This document shows, one piece after another, positions 6,730-12,458 of a stretch of DNA of 12,458 bases. Origin of the DNA: Pseudomonadota bacterium. Lineage in GTDB: Bacteria; Pseudomonadota; Alphaproteobacteria; Rhizobiales; Hyphomicrobiaceae. Each line of letters opens with the position of its first letter. Position 1 is the first letter of the stretch. A program made the position numbers and the translations under genes. Below the pieces are notes generated by a model. The model had not been told where the DNA came from and searched no databases. It worked only from the letters and a program-made list of their open reading frames with translations. The stretch is taken from NCBI GenBank assembly GCA_023410905.1, contig JAEYPL010000224.1, positions 1-12,458 of the forward strand, given 5' to 3'.

Positions 6730-7788
6730 ATGAGCACCAAGTTCTTCACGACCGCGGCGGCAATGGCTGCTGTGGGTATCGTCGGGTTTGCCGATGCAGC
6801 CTCGGCACGCGATCGCGTGCAGATGGCCGGCTCGTCCACCGTTCTGCCCTACGCCAACATCGTGGCGGAGCAGTTCGGCAAGTCCGCGCCGAATGTGAAA
6901 ACGCCAGTCGTGGAATCCGGTGGCTCGTCGGCGGGCCTCAAGCAGTTCTGCGGCGGCGTTGGTCCCAACACAATCGACATCGCCAACTCTTCGCGCCCGA
7001 TCCGCCCGAGCGAGATCGAGGCTTGCGCCAAGGCTGGCGTGAAGGACATCGTCCAGGTCCAGTTCGGCTATGACGGCATCGTCTTCGCCGTGGACGCGAA
7101 GGCTGGCAACTGGGCCCTCGAGCCGAAGGATCTCTTCCTCGGGCTCGCCGCTCAGGTGCCGGTCAACGGCAAGCTGGTAGACAATCCCCACAAGACTTGG
7201 AAGTCGGTGAACGACAAGCTGCCGGACTTCCCGATCGTCGCCTACATCCCGGGCGAGAAGCACGGCACGCGCGAAGTGTTCGAGGAGAAGGTGATGCACG
7301 TCGGCTGCAAGGCCGTCGGCGCCGACAAGCTCCTCGCCGAGGCCGCCACCGGTGACGAGAAGGCCAAGAAGGCCTCTGCCGACAAGAGCTGCCTGCGCGT
7401 CCGGAAGGATGGTGGCACGGTCGACATCGACGGTGACTACACCGAGACGCTCGCGCGCCTCAATTCGAACCCGACGGGTCTCGGCGTGTTCGGTCTGTCG
7501 TTCTACGAGAACAACACCGACAAGCTGCGCGTCGCGACGATGAGCGGCGTGCAGCCGTCGGTCGAGACCATCTCGACGGGCAAGTATCCGGTTTCCCGCC
7601 CGCTGTTCTTCTACGTGAAGAAGGCGCACATCGGCGTGATCCCGGGCCTCAAGGAGTATGTCGAGTTCTTCGTCTCCGACAGGATGGCCGGCCCTGAGGG
7701 CCCGCTCGCCGAGTACGGTCTGGTCCCCGCACCCGACGCCGAGCGTAAGGCCGTGCAGGCCGCCGTGAAGGAAATGAAGACCATGTAA
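6730..7788 (+). CDS. pstS: Phosphate-binding periplasmic protein of the Pst ABC importer
   Basis: Captures inorganic phosphate in the periplasm and delivers it to PstCA. The 352-aa precursor has a classical signal peptide, cut probably after Ala26 (A-S-A before RDRV). Phosphate-contacting loops are recognisable: AGSSTVLPY (33-41), SGGSSAG (63-69), DIANSSRP (83-90), and PGEKHGTREVF (174-184), which holds the glycine-threonine-arginine typical of the family. DIANSSRP has Ser where E. coli PstS has an anion-contacting Asp. Four cysteines (74, 99, 193, 221) could form two disulfides. ATG 6730 is chosen because GGGAGA lies 5 nt upstream; a TTG at 6712 would add six residues. It is first in pstSCAB, with a Pho-box-like region before it and a strong hairpin after it, consistent with higher expression than the permease genes. 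Confidence 0.95.
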   Translation: MSTKFFTTAAAMAAVGIVGFADAASARDRVQMAGSSTVLPYANIVAEQFGKSAPNVKTPVVESGGSSAGLKQFCGGVGPNTIDIANSSRPIRPSEIEACAKAGVKDIVQVQFGYDGIVFAVDAKAGNWALEPKDLFLGLAAQVPVNGKLVDNPHKTWKSVNDKLPDFPIVAYIPGEKHGTREVFEEKVMHVGCKAVGADKLLAEAATGDEKAKKASADKSCLRVRKDGGTVDIDGDYTETLARLNSNPTGLGVFGLSFYENNTDKLRVATMSGVQPSVETISTGKYPVSRPLFFYVKKAHIGVIPGLKEYVEFFVSDRMAGPEGPLAEYGLVPAPDAERKAVQAAVKEMKTM

Positions 7789-7794
7789 TCGCAA

Positions 7795-7829
7795 GGGGCG
7801 GTTCGATCCGATAGGGATTGGACCGCCCC
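7795..7829 (+). terminator. Strong hairpin between pstS and pstC (attenuator or mRNA 3'-end stabiliser)
   Basis: GGGGCGGTTCGATCC (7795-7809) pairs with GGATTGGACCGCCCC (7815-7829) over all 15 positions, two of them G-U, around loop GATAG, 6 nt after the pstS stop. No U-run follows, so it is probably not a complete intrinsic terminator. More likely it protects the pstS message or causes partial termination, matching the need for more PstS than permease. The rest of the spacer to 8022 shows no gene or clear promoter. Confidence 0.7.
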
Positions 7830-8011
7830 CTACTGCCCTGGTCTCAGGAGCGGGCCTATCCTCTCCGCAAGTACTTCGCCGGTATTGCACTCTCCAAATT
7901 GGTACTCGATCGCAGTAAACCGTCGAACCTTGATCTCCCTCGATCTTACTGCTCGACGCGATCGGGCTTGGTTCGTCGAAACTGTTCCCGAGCATCACTC
8001 AATCGATCAGA

Positions 8012-8017
8012 AGGTGA
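8012..8017 (+). promoter_or_regulatory. Ribosome binding site that decides the pstC start
   Basis: AGGTGA complements the 3' end of 16S rRNA and stands 5 nt before TTG 8023. The in-frame GTG at 8014 lies inside this site and has no Shine-Dalgarno sequence of its own, so TTG 8023 is preferred. Confidence 0.5.
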
Positions 8018-8022
8018 GTAGT

Positions 8023-9507
8023 TTGACCCTTGCGCAGACTATACTGGCCGTCGTGGGACTGGCCTTGCTCGCTTTCATTCTCGGGATACGGCGCAGCAAG
8101 GCGTTCCCGCGCTCGGCGACCGAACTTCCGCATTCCAGGCCCAGATACCACGGCGGCTATCTGGCGATCCTGGTCTGCCTGGTGCCGCTGATCGTGATCG
8201 CGCTGTGGTCTTTCGCGGCGCCGCGGATCGTGAACTCGATGGTGGAGCGCGCGCTGCCACCCCAGACTGTCAATCTCACCGCGCTCGAACGCAATTTCGC
8301 GCTCTCTCGCATCGATACGATTGCGCGGGCAATCCCTCGCCTTTCTGGCGAAGAACGGCAGGTCATACGCGAGGCCGGATCGGGCTCTGGATCACCCGAG
8401 GCGGCTCAAAGCCTGCTGCAATCGAAGGGCGTCGCGCTGGGCGCGGCACCGGACCCATTCATCCTCGCTGCAGCCGACGGCAAAGCGGCGCTGACGGCAA
8501 CCAGCAACTGGCTGCTGACGGCGATCGCCGCTGCTCTGGCGCTGCTCGGCCTAGGTTACGGGCTACAGCGGCAAGGGCCGCAGCTACGTGCACGAAACTT
8601 CGTGGAGCGTGTTGTCACCGGCTTGCTGATGGCCGCATCGGGCATCGCGATCCTGACGACGTTCGGCATCGTCATCTCGGTCGTGTTCGAGAGCCTCAGC
8701 TTCTTCCAGATGGTGCCCCCGTCGAACTTCTTCTTCGGCACCGTGTGGGATCCACGCTTCGCGGCGGCAGGTGCTTCGCAAGCGGATTCGGTCGGCCAGT
8801 TCGGCCTGATCCCCCTGCTGTGGGGTACGCTCTTCATCTCATTCGTCGCGCTGGCCGTAGCGGTGCCCATCGGTTTGCTGTCGGCCATCTATATGTCCGA
8901 GTACGCAAGCTCGAGGTTCCGGAGCACGACAAAGCCGCTCATCGAAATTCTCGCCGGCATTCCGACGATCGTCTACGGCTTCTTCGCGCTGGTCACCTTC
9001 GGGCCGATGCTGAGGGATGCTGGAGCGTCCGTCGGTCTCAGCATTGCGGCGACCAGTGTGCTCAGTGCGGGCGTCGTCATGGGCGTGATGATCATTCCCT
9101 TTGTTTCGTCGCTGTCGGACGACATCATCAATGCCGTGCCGCAATCGCTTCGTGATGGTTCCTATGCGCTCGGCGCGACCCGCTCGGAGACAATCAAACA
9201 GGTCGTCATGCCTGCTGCTCTGCCCGGTATCGTCGGCGCGATCCTGCTCGCTGCGTCCCGCGCAATCGGCGAAACGATGATCGTGGTGCTCGCGGCGGGC
9301 ATTGCAGCCAACATCACGTTCAACCCGTTTGAATCCGTCACGACCATGACCGTCAAGATCGTGAGCCAGCTGACGGGTGATCTCGAATTCACGAGCCCGC
9401 AGACACTGGTCGCGTTCGCTCTCGGGCTGACCTTGTTTGTCATCACCCTCGGGCTCAATGTTTATGCCCTCTACGTGGTGCGCAAGTACCGGGAGCAATA
9501 CGAATGA
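8023..9507 (+). CDS. pstC: Phosphate ABC transporter permease PstC, long form
   Basis: One of the two inner-membrane channel subunits of the Pst phosphate importer. With TTG 8023 it is 494 aa, well above the about 319 aa of E. coli PstC. The additional N-terminal region carries a membrane span at 3-22, a second at 46-66, a polar domain of about 95 residues probably in the periplasm, and a span at 162-181. The conserved permease domain follows from about 195, with further spans and an EAA-type loop at 379-403 (GSYALGATRSETIKQVVMPA within it) that contacts PstB. ASRAIGETM (411-419) is a typical Pst permease segment. Long PstC proteins of this layout are known in alphaproteobacteria, so the extension is not itself unusual. 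Earlier in-frame starts (GTG 8014 or 7885) are possible but weaker. Its TGA overlaps the pstA ATG by 4 nt, indicating translational coupling. Confidence 0.93.
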   Translation: MTLAQTILAVVGLALLAFILGIRRSKAFPRSATELPHSRPRYHGGYLAILVCLVPLIVIALWSFAAPRIVNSMVERALPPQTVNLTALERNFALSRIDTIARAIPRLSGEERQVIREAGSGSGSPEAAQSLLQSKGVALGAAPDPFILAAADGKAALTATSNWLLTAIAAALALLGLGYGLQRQGPQLRARNFVERVVTGLLMAASGIAILTTFGIVISVVFESLSFFQMVPPSNFFFGTVWDPRFAAAGASQADSVGQFGLIPLLWGTLFISFVALAVAVPIGLLSAIYMSEYASSRFRSTTKPLIEILAGIPTIVYGFFALVTFGPMLRDAGASVGLSIAATSVLSAGVVMGVMIIPFVSSLSDDIINAVPQSLRDGSYALGATRSETIKQVVMPAALPGIVGAILLAASRAIGETMIVVLAAGIAANITFNPFESVTTMTVKIVSQLTGDLEFTSPQTLVAFALGLTLFVITLGLNVYALYVVRKYREQYE

Positions 9508-10832
9508 GTGACACCATGGCAAGTACGGCTGCCGCCCCCGGCACGATCCGCAGCGCCTCGTTTGCTCGCAACGATGACGCGCGCGTGCGTCGCCGCTATG
9601 CCGCAGAGGCGCGCTTCCGGGCCTATGGCCTCACCGCGATCATGATTGCACTGGGGTTCCTGGCGTTCCTGTTCTACTCGATCATCAGTCAAGGCTGGAC
9701 GGCTTTCCTGCAGACCGAGTATCGGGTACCCGTCACGTTCGACGCGAGCCTGATCGATCCGGACGGCAAACGTGATCAGAGCGTGCTGTTCGGGGCCAAT
9801 TATCCTGAGCTTGCGCGACGCGCGGTCCAGAAAGCACTCGGTGTCGAGACGCTGGATCGGCTCGCACGCCGCGACCTCAATCAGTTGCTCTCGCGCGGCG
9901 TCGACGTACAGTTGCGCGACATGGTGATGCGCGATCCGTCCATCATCGGCAAAACCGTGACGGTGCCGCTGCTGGCTCACGGCAATGTCGACGCGCTTCT
10001 GAAAGGTGCGATCGACCGCTCGATCCCGCAAGACCGGCGCCAGCTCAATGACCGCCAGCTCGCTTGGATCGATCAATTAATTGCGCAGGGACAAGCCGCG
10101 AAGGGCTTCAACTGGGGCTTGTTCACGTTCGGCGCATCCAGCCAGCCCGAGACGTCTGGATTGCTCGTTGCGCTCGTCGGCTCGCTCTACATGATGCTGA
10201 TCGTGGCGGGCCTCTCGGTCCCCCTCGGCGTTGCGGCGGCCATCTACCTCGAAGAGTTCGCCCCGAAGAACCGCATCACCGACATCATCGAAGTCAACAT
10301 CAACAATCTGGCGGCTGTCCCGTCGATCGTGTTTGGACTGCTCGGCCTGTCGGTGTTCATCAATCTGTTCGGCCTGCCTCGCTCGGCTTCGCTGGTCGGC
10401 GGTCTCGTGCTGACACTGATGACCTTGCCGACCGTGATCATTGCGACGCGGGCCGCGATCAAGGCCGTGCCGCCATCCATCAAGGAAGCAGCCCTCGGCG
10501 TCGGTGCCTCGCACCAGCAGGCAATATTGCATCACGTGCTACCGCTCGCGATGCCAGGCATTCTGACGGGCACGATCATCGGGCTGGTGCAGGCCCTGGG
10601 TGAGACCGCGCCGCTGCTCATGATCGGTCTGGTGGCCTTCGTCGCCGACGTGCCTTCAAGCCCGATGGAGCCGGCGACGGCGCTCCCTGTGCAGATCTAC
10701 ATGTGGGCGAGCTCGGCCGAGCGCGGTTTCGTCGAGCGGACGGCCGGCGCCACGATCGTGCTGCTGATGTTTCTCGTCTGCATGAATGCCGTGGCGGTCT
10801 ACATGCGACGCAAATTCGAGCGCCGCTGGTAG
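9504..10832 (+). CDS. pstA: Phosphate ABC transporter permease PstA, long form
   Basis: Partner of PstC in the inner-membrane channel of the phosphate importer. At 442 aa it exceeds the 296-aa E. coli PstA because of an N-terminal extension: a polar, basic cytoplasmic start, a membrane span at 43-61, then about 150 residues of polar, probably periplasmic sequence (72-205) ending at FNWGLFTFG. This resembles the uncharacterised domain usually annotated as DUF3333 in front of PstA permeases. The permease domain runs from about 217, with several spans, NLAAVPSIVFGLLGL (268-282) and an EAA loop at 328-352 (EAALGVGASHQQAILHHVLP within it) for PstB contact; ALGETAPLL follows at 364-372. The start overlaps the pstC stop as ATGA. 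An 83-nt spacer with a near-palindrome precedes pstB. Confidence 0.94.
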   Translation: MSDTMASTAAAPGTIRSASFARNDDARVRRRYAAEARFRAYGLTAIMIALGFLAFLFYSIISQGWTAFLQTEYRVPVTFDASLIDPDGKRDQSVLFGANYPELARRAVQKALGVETLDRLARRDLNQLLSRGVDVQLRDMVMRDPSIIGKTVTVPLLAHGNVDALLKGAIDRSIPQDRRQLNDRQLAWIDQLIAQGQAAKGFNWGLFTFGASSQPETSGLLVALVGSLYMMLIVAGLSVPLGVAAAIYLEEFAPKNRITDIIEVNINNLAAVPSIVFGLLGLSVFINLFGLPRSASLVGGLVLTLMTLPTVIIATRAAIKAVPPSIKEAALGVGASHQQAILHHVLPLAMPGILTGTIIGLVQALGETAPLLMIGLVAFVADVPSSPMEPATALPVQIYMWASSAERGFVERTAGATIVLLMFLVCMNAVAVYMRRKFERRW

Positions 10833-10853
10833 GTGGCATCCGCAGATGAGTTC

Positions 10854-10873
10854 GAGCGGACACGTGCCCGCTC
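10854..10873 (+). repeat. 20-bp near-palindrome between pstA and pstB
   Basis: GAGCGG (10854-10859) and CCGCTC (10868-10873) are exact complements flanking A-CACGTG-C, itself centred on a perfect CACGTG. Only one symmetric position pair mismatches. It can fold as a small RNA hairpin (6-bp stem, 8-nt loop) or serve as a binding site for a dimeric protein. No function is known to me. Confidence 0.5.
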
Positions 10874-10915
10874 ACCGAAGATGTGTTATCTGGAGCGAGC
10901 CTGAGGCGAATGAAC

Positions 10916-11746
10916 ATGGATATGTCGGTCAACACGGAAATGTCGCTGCAAGCGGACATGCCCGGCAAGCTCGCCGGCAAAGTCAACGACGGCTTGAAAG
11001 TCGTTGCTCGTGACGTAGACGTGTTCTACGGCGAGAAGCACGCCATCAAGAAGGTCACCGTCGACATCCCCGACAAGTCGGTCATGGCCTTCATCGGCCC
11101 ATCCGGCTGCGGCAAATCCACGTTCCTGCGCTGCATCAACCGCATGAACGATACGATCCCGATCTGCCGCGTGACGGGCAAGATCGAAATCGACAGCAGA
11201 GATATCTACGATCCGTCACTCGACGTCGTGCAGCTGCGCGCTCGTGTCGGCATGGTCTTCCAGAAGCCGAACCCCTTTCCGAAGTCCATCTACGAGAATG
11301 TCGCCTACGGCCCGCGCATTCACGGTCTCGCCAGGAATAAGACCGATCTCGACGAGATCGTCATGACGAGCCTCGAGAAGGCGGGCCTGCTCAAAGAGGT
11401 GAAAGATCGCCTCAACGACTCAGGCACCGGACTCTCGGGCGGTCAGCAGCAGCGCCTGTGCATCGCGCGCGCGATCGCGGTCAGCCCCGACATCATTCTC
11501 ATGGACGAGCCGTGCTCCGCGCTCGATCCGATTGCGACGGCACGTATCGAGGAACTGATCGACGAGCTGCGCTCGAACTTCTGCATCATCATCGTGACGC
11601 ACTCCATGCAGCAGGCAGCGCGCGTTTCCCAGCGCACGGCCTTCTTCCATCTCGGCGTTCTGGTCGAGGAAGGCGAGACGGAAGCGATCTTCACGAACCC
11701 GAGCGAAGAGCGCACGCGCGACTACATCACCGGCCGCTTCGGCTGA
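10916..11746 (+). CDS. pstB: Phosphate ABC transporter ATP-binding protein PstB
   Basis: Cytoplasmic ATPase that powers phosphate import through PstCA. The 276-aa protein has all ABC motifs: an aromatic residue in VFYGEKHA (A-loop, Tyr38), Walker A GPSGCGKST (61-69), Q-loop at Gln116 in MVFQKPNPFPKSI (113-125, a PstB hallmark), signature LSGGQ (173-177), Walker B ILMDEP (194-199) with Glu198, and H-loop His229 in VTHSMQQAA. The length suits the family (E. coli 257 aa); about 20 residues of variable N-terminus precede the domain. The start is uncertain: ATG 10910, 10916 and 10922 and GTG 10883 are all in frame. ATG 10916 is chosen because GAGG (10903-10906) lies 9 nt upstream, whereas for 10910 it would be only 3 nt. 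It is the last gene of the operon here; no phoU follows. Confidence 0.95.
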   Translation: MDMSVNTEMSLQADMPGKLAGKVNDGLKVVARDVDVFYGEKHAIKKVTVDIPDKSVMAFIGPSGCGKSTFLRCINRMNDTIPICRVTGKIEIDSRDIYDPSLDVVQLRARVGMVFQKPNPFPKSIYENVAYGPRIHGLARNKTDLDEIVMTSLEKAGLLKEVKDRLNDSGTGLSGGQQQRLCIARAIAVSPDIILMDEPCSALDPIATARIEELIDELRSNFCIIIVTHSMQQAARVSQRTAFFHLGVLVEEGETEAIFTNPSEERTRDYITGRFG

Positions 11747-11749
11747 GTC

Positions 11750-11786
11750 AAAAAATAAAGACGGGAGCCGCTGCCTCCAGCTCCCG
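11750..11786 (-). terminator. Intrinsic terminator of the MarR-family gene
   Basis: CGGGAGC (11762-11768) pairs with GCTCCCG (11780-11786). Read on the minus strand, the stem is followed by CTTTATTTTTT, a proper U-tract, 29 nt after the regulator's stop codon. On the plus strand the same stem follows pstB but lacks a U-run, so it would be at best a weak terminator for the pst operon. Confidence 0.7.
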
Positions 11787-11815
11787 CCTGAAATTCGTTC
11801 GAAATTCCGCGACGA

Positions 11816-12325
11816 CTACAGCCGGTAGCGGATCTGATCGGACCAGAAGCGCTCGAGCCGCATCAACGCGCGGTTGAGCCCCTGCACATCACCCTGGTTG
11901 ACCTCGCCGACGACCTCGAGCGAACCGAGCTGGCGATGGTAGAGCTTGTCCACCACATCGCACGCTTCCATGCCCTTGGGCGTCAGACTCACCTTCACCG
12001 AGCGGCGGTCCACTTCGGAGCGCTTGTAGTGAAGATAGCCCATGTCGACGAGCTTCTTCAGGTTGTATGAGACGTTCGAGCCGAGATAGTAGCCGCGCGT
12101 CTTGAGTTCGCCCGCCGTCAGCTCGCTCTCGCCGATGTTGTAGAGCAGCAGCGCCTGCACGCTGTTGAGCTCGGCACCGCCCTCGCGATCGAACTCGTCC
12201 TTGATCACGTCCAGCAGCAGACGGTGGAGTCGCTCGATCAGGCGCAGGGCCTGCAAGTACTCACCGCGGAATTCTTCGCCCGCCGCGACATCCCGCGGAC
12301 GGACTTTCTCCAGTACTGCACTCAT
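11816..12325 (-). CDS. MarR-family winged-helix regulator, LdtR-like
   Basis: DNA-binding transcription regulator of 169 aa, acting as a dimer in the cytoplasm. N- and C-terminal helices (about 20-50 and 122-165) would form the dimer interface. The winged helix-turn-helix spans about 53-117: LNSVQALLLYNIG, SELTAGELKTRGYYLGSNVSY as helix-turn-helix with the recognition helix near 81-95, and a wing with DRRS (106-109) typical of MarR proteins. The SELTAGEL and RGYYLGSNVSYNLKKLV stretches look like a group conserved in rhizobia that includes LdtR, studied in Liberibacter as a regulator of an L,D-transpeptidase and stress tolerance; this assignment is from memory, not a search. GGAGG stands 7 nt before the ATG. 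It converges on pstB and is probably an independent gene with its own terminator; nothing links it to phosphate. Confidence 0.88.
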   Translation of the reverse strand: MSAVLEKVRPRDVAAGEEFRGEYLQALRLIERLHRLLLDVIKDEFDREGGAELNSVQALLLYNIGESELTAGELKTRGYYLGSNVSYNLKKLVDMGYLHYKRSEVDRRSVKVSLTPKGMEACDVVDKLYHRQLGSLEVVGEVNQGDVQGLNRALMRLERFWSDQIRYRL

Positions 12326-12458
12326 TACACAGCCTCCGGCTCAGTGGGTGCGTCCCAACCGATAGGGATCCGAATTAACCGGCAAGCTACATGAGCAAAT
12401 TAAATCTTGCGCTAATAGACATACTAAATAAACGATTGATTGTTTCTCTTTTTGGCAC
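12326..12458 (-). promoter_or_regulatory. AT-rich upstream region of the MarR-family gene
   Basis: The last about 85 bases are clearly AT-rich compared with the rest of the window, as expected for a promoter. AACGATTGATTGTT (12431-12444) is an imperfect palindrome containing the tandem GATT-GATT and could be an operator for the MarR protein or for a gene beyond the window edge. I could not place convincing -35 and -10 boxes. The GGAGG ribosome binding site is at 12333-12337. Confidence 0.3.

Noticed and set aside
7808..7818. CCGATAGGGAT shared with 12359-12369 as a possible common operator
   Set aside because: An 11-base match is expected several times by chance in a window of this length, and the first copy is explained by the hairpin loop.
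6703..7998. Open frame of 431 codons on the minus strand covering all of pstS and both flanks
   Set aside because: PstS on the plus strand has a signal peptide, binding loops and a ribosome binding site; the antisense frame has no recognisable domain and is explained by codon bias.
7830..8010. Possible small gene between pstS and pstC
   Set aside because: Open frames exist, but none has a ribosome binding site, and the translations show no plausible composition or motif.
8205..9155. Plus-strand open frame of 316 codons inside pstC in another frame
   Set aside because: Overlaps the membrane-spanning permease sequence; product is Arg/His/Gly-rich low-quality sequence with no start signal.
1..12458. 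CRISPR array, tRNA or rRNA gene, insertion sequence, prophage or defence genes
   Set aside because: No regularly spaced repeats, cloverleaf-like stretch, transposase or integrase motif was found on either strand; the genes are core metabolism, envelope, replication and transport.

Overview
The window is a GC-rich stretch of ordinary bacterial chromosome. It most likely comes from an alphaproteobacterium of the order Hyphomicrobiales (Rhizobiales). This is judged from the leuS-lptE-holA gene order, the FQPLYG motif in LptE, the hisE-coaA pair, the long N-terminal extensions on PstC and PstA, a MarR regulator of the rhizobial LdtR-like type, and the CCCTCTCCCC palindromic repeats between genes. 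Genus and species cannot be read from the sequence. All codings and families come from reading translations and motifs; no database search was run.

Layout, left to right. (1) Positions 1-3304 on + hold the C-terminal part of leucyl-tRNA synthetase, then LptE (outer-membrane LPS assembly lipoprotein, overlapping leuS by 14 nt), an inverted pair of palindromic repeats, and HolA (DNA polymerase III delta, the clamp-loader subunit). (2) Positions 3415-5111 on + hold a PfkB-family sugar/adenosine kinase behind its own candidate promoter, then a small, very basic Lys/Ala-rich protein of unknown function. (3) Positions 5112-6456 on - hold hisE (histidine step 2) followed by coaA (pantothenate kinase). 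The coaA stop codon directly abuts the stop codon of the small basic gene on the other strand. (4) Positions 6457-6729 form the divergent hisE/pstS control region, with a candidate Pho box/promoter and a 5'-UTR hairpin. (5) Positions 6730-11746 on + are the high-affinity phosphate ABC importer pstS-pstC-pstA-pstB. A strong hairpin lies between pstS and pstC, pstC and pstA overlap by ATGA, and a 20-bp near-palindrome lies between pstA and pstB. (6) Positions 11747-12458 hold a terminator oriented for the - strand, a MarR-family regulator on -, and its AT-rich upstream region.

The genes are mostly housekeeping. The only clear multi-gene machine is PstSCAB: PstS captures phosphate in the periplasm, PstC/PstA form the inner-membrane channel, and PstB hydrolyses ATP. 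phoU, which usually follows pstB, is not present before the convergent regulator gene. I see no CRISPR array, prophage, insertion sequence, toxin-antitoxin pair, RNA gene or defence cluster, and nothing that I could honestly call a new biological system. The points most worth a second look are the unknown basic protein, the inverted repeat pair, the non-coding structures inside the pst operon, and the absence of phoU. No gene-free stretch exceeds 300 bases; the longest is 6457-6729.
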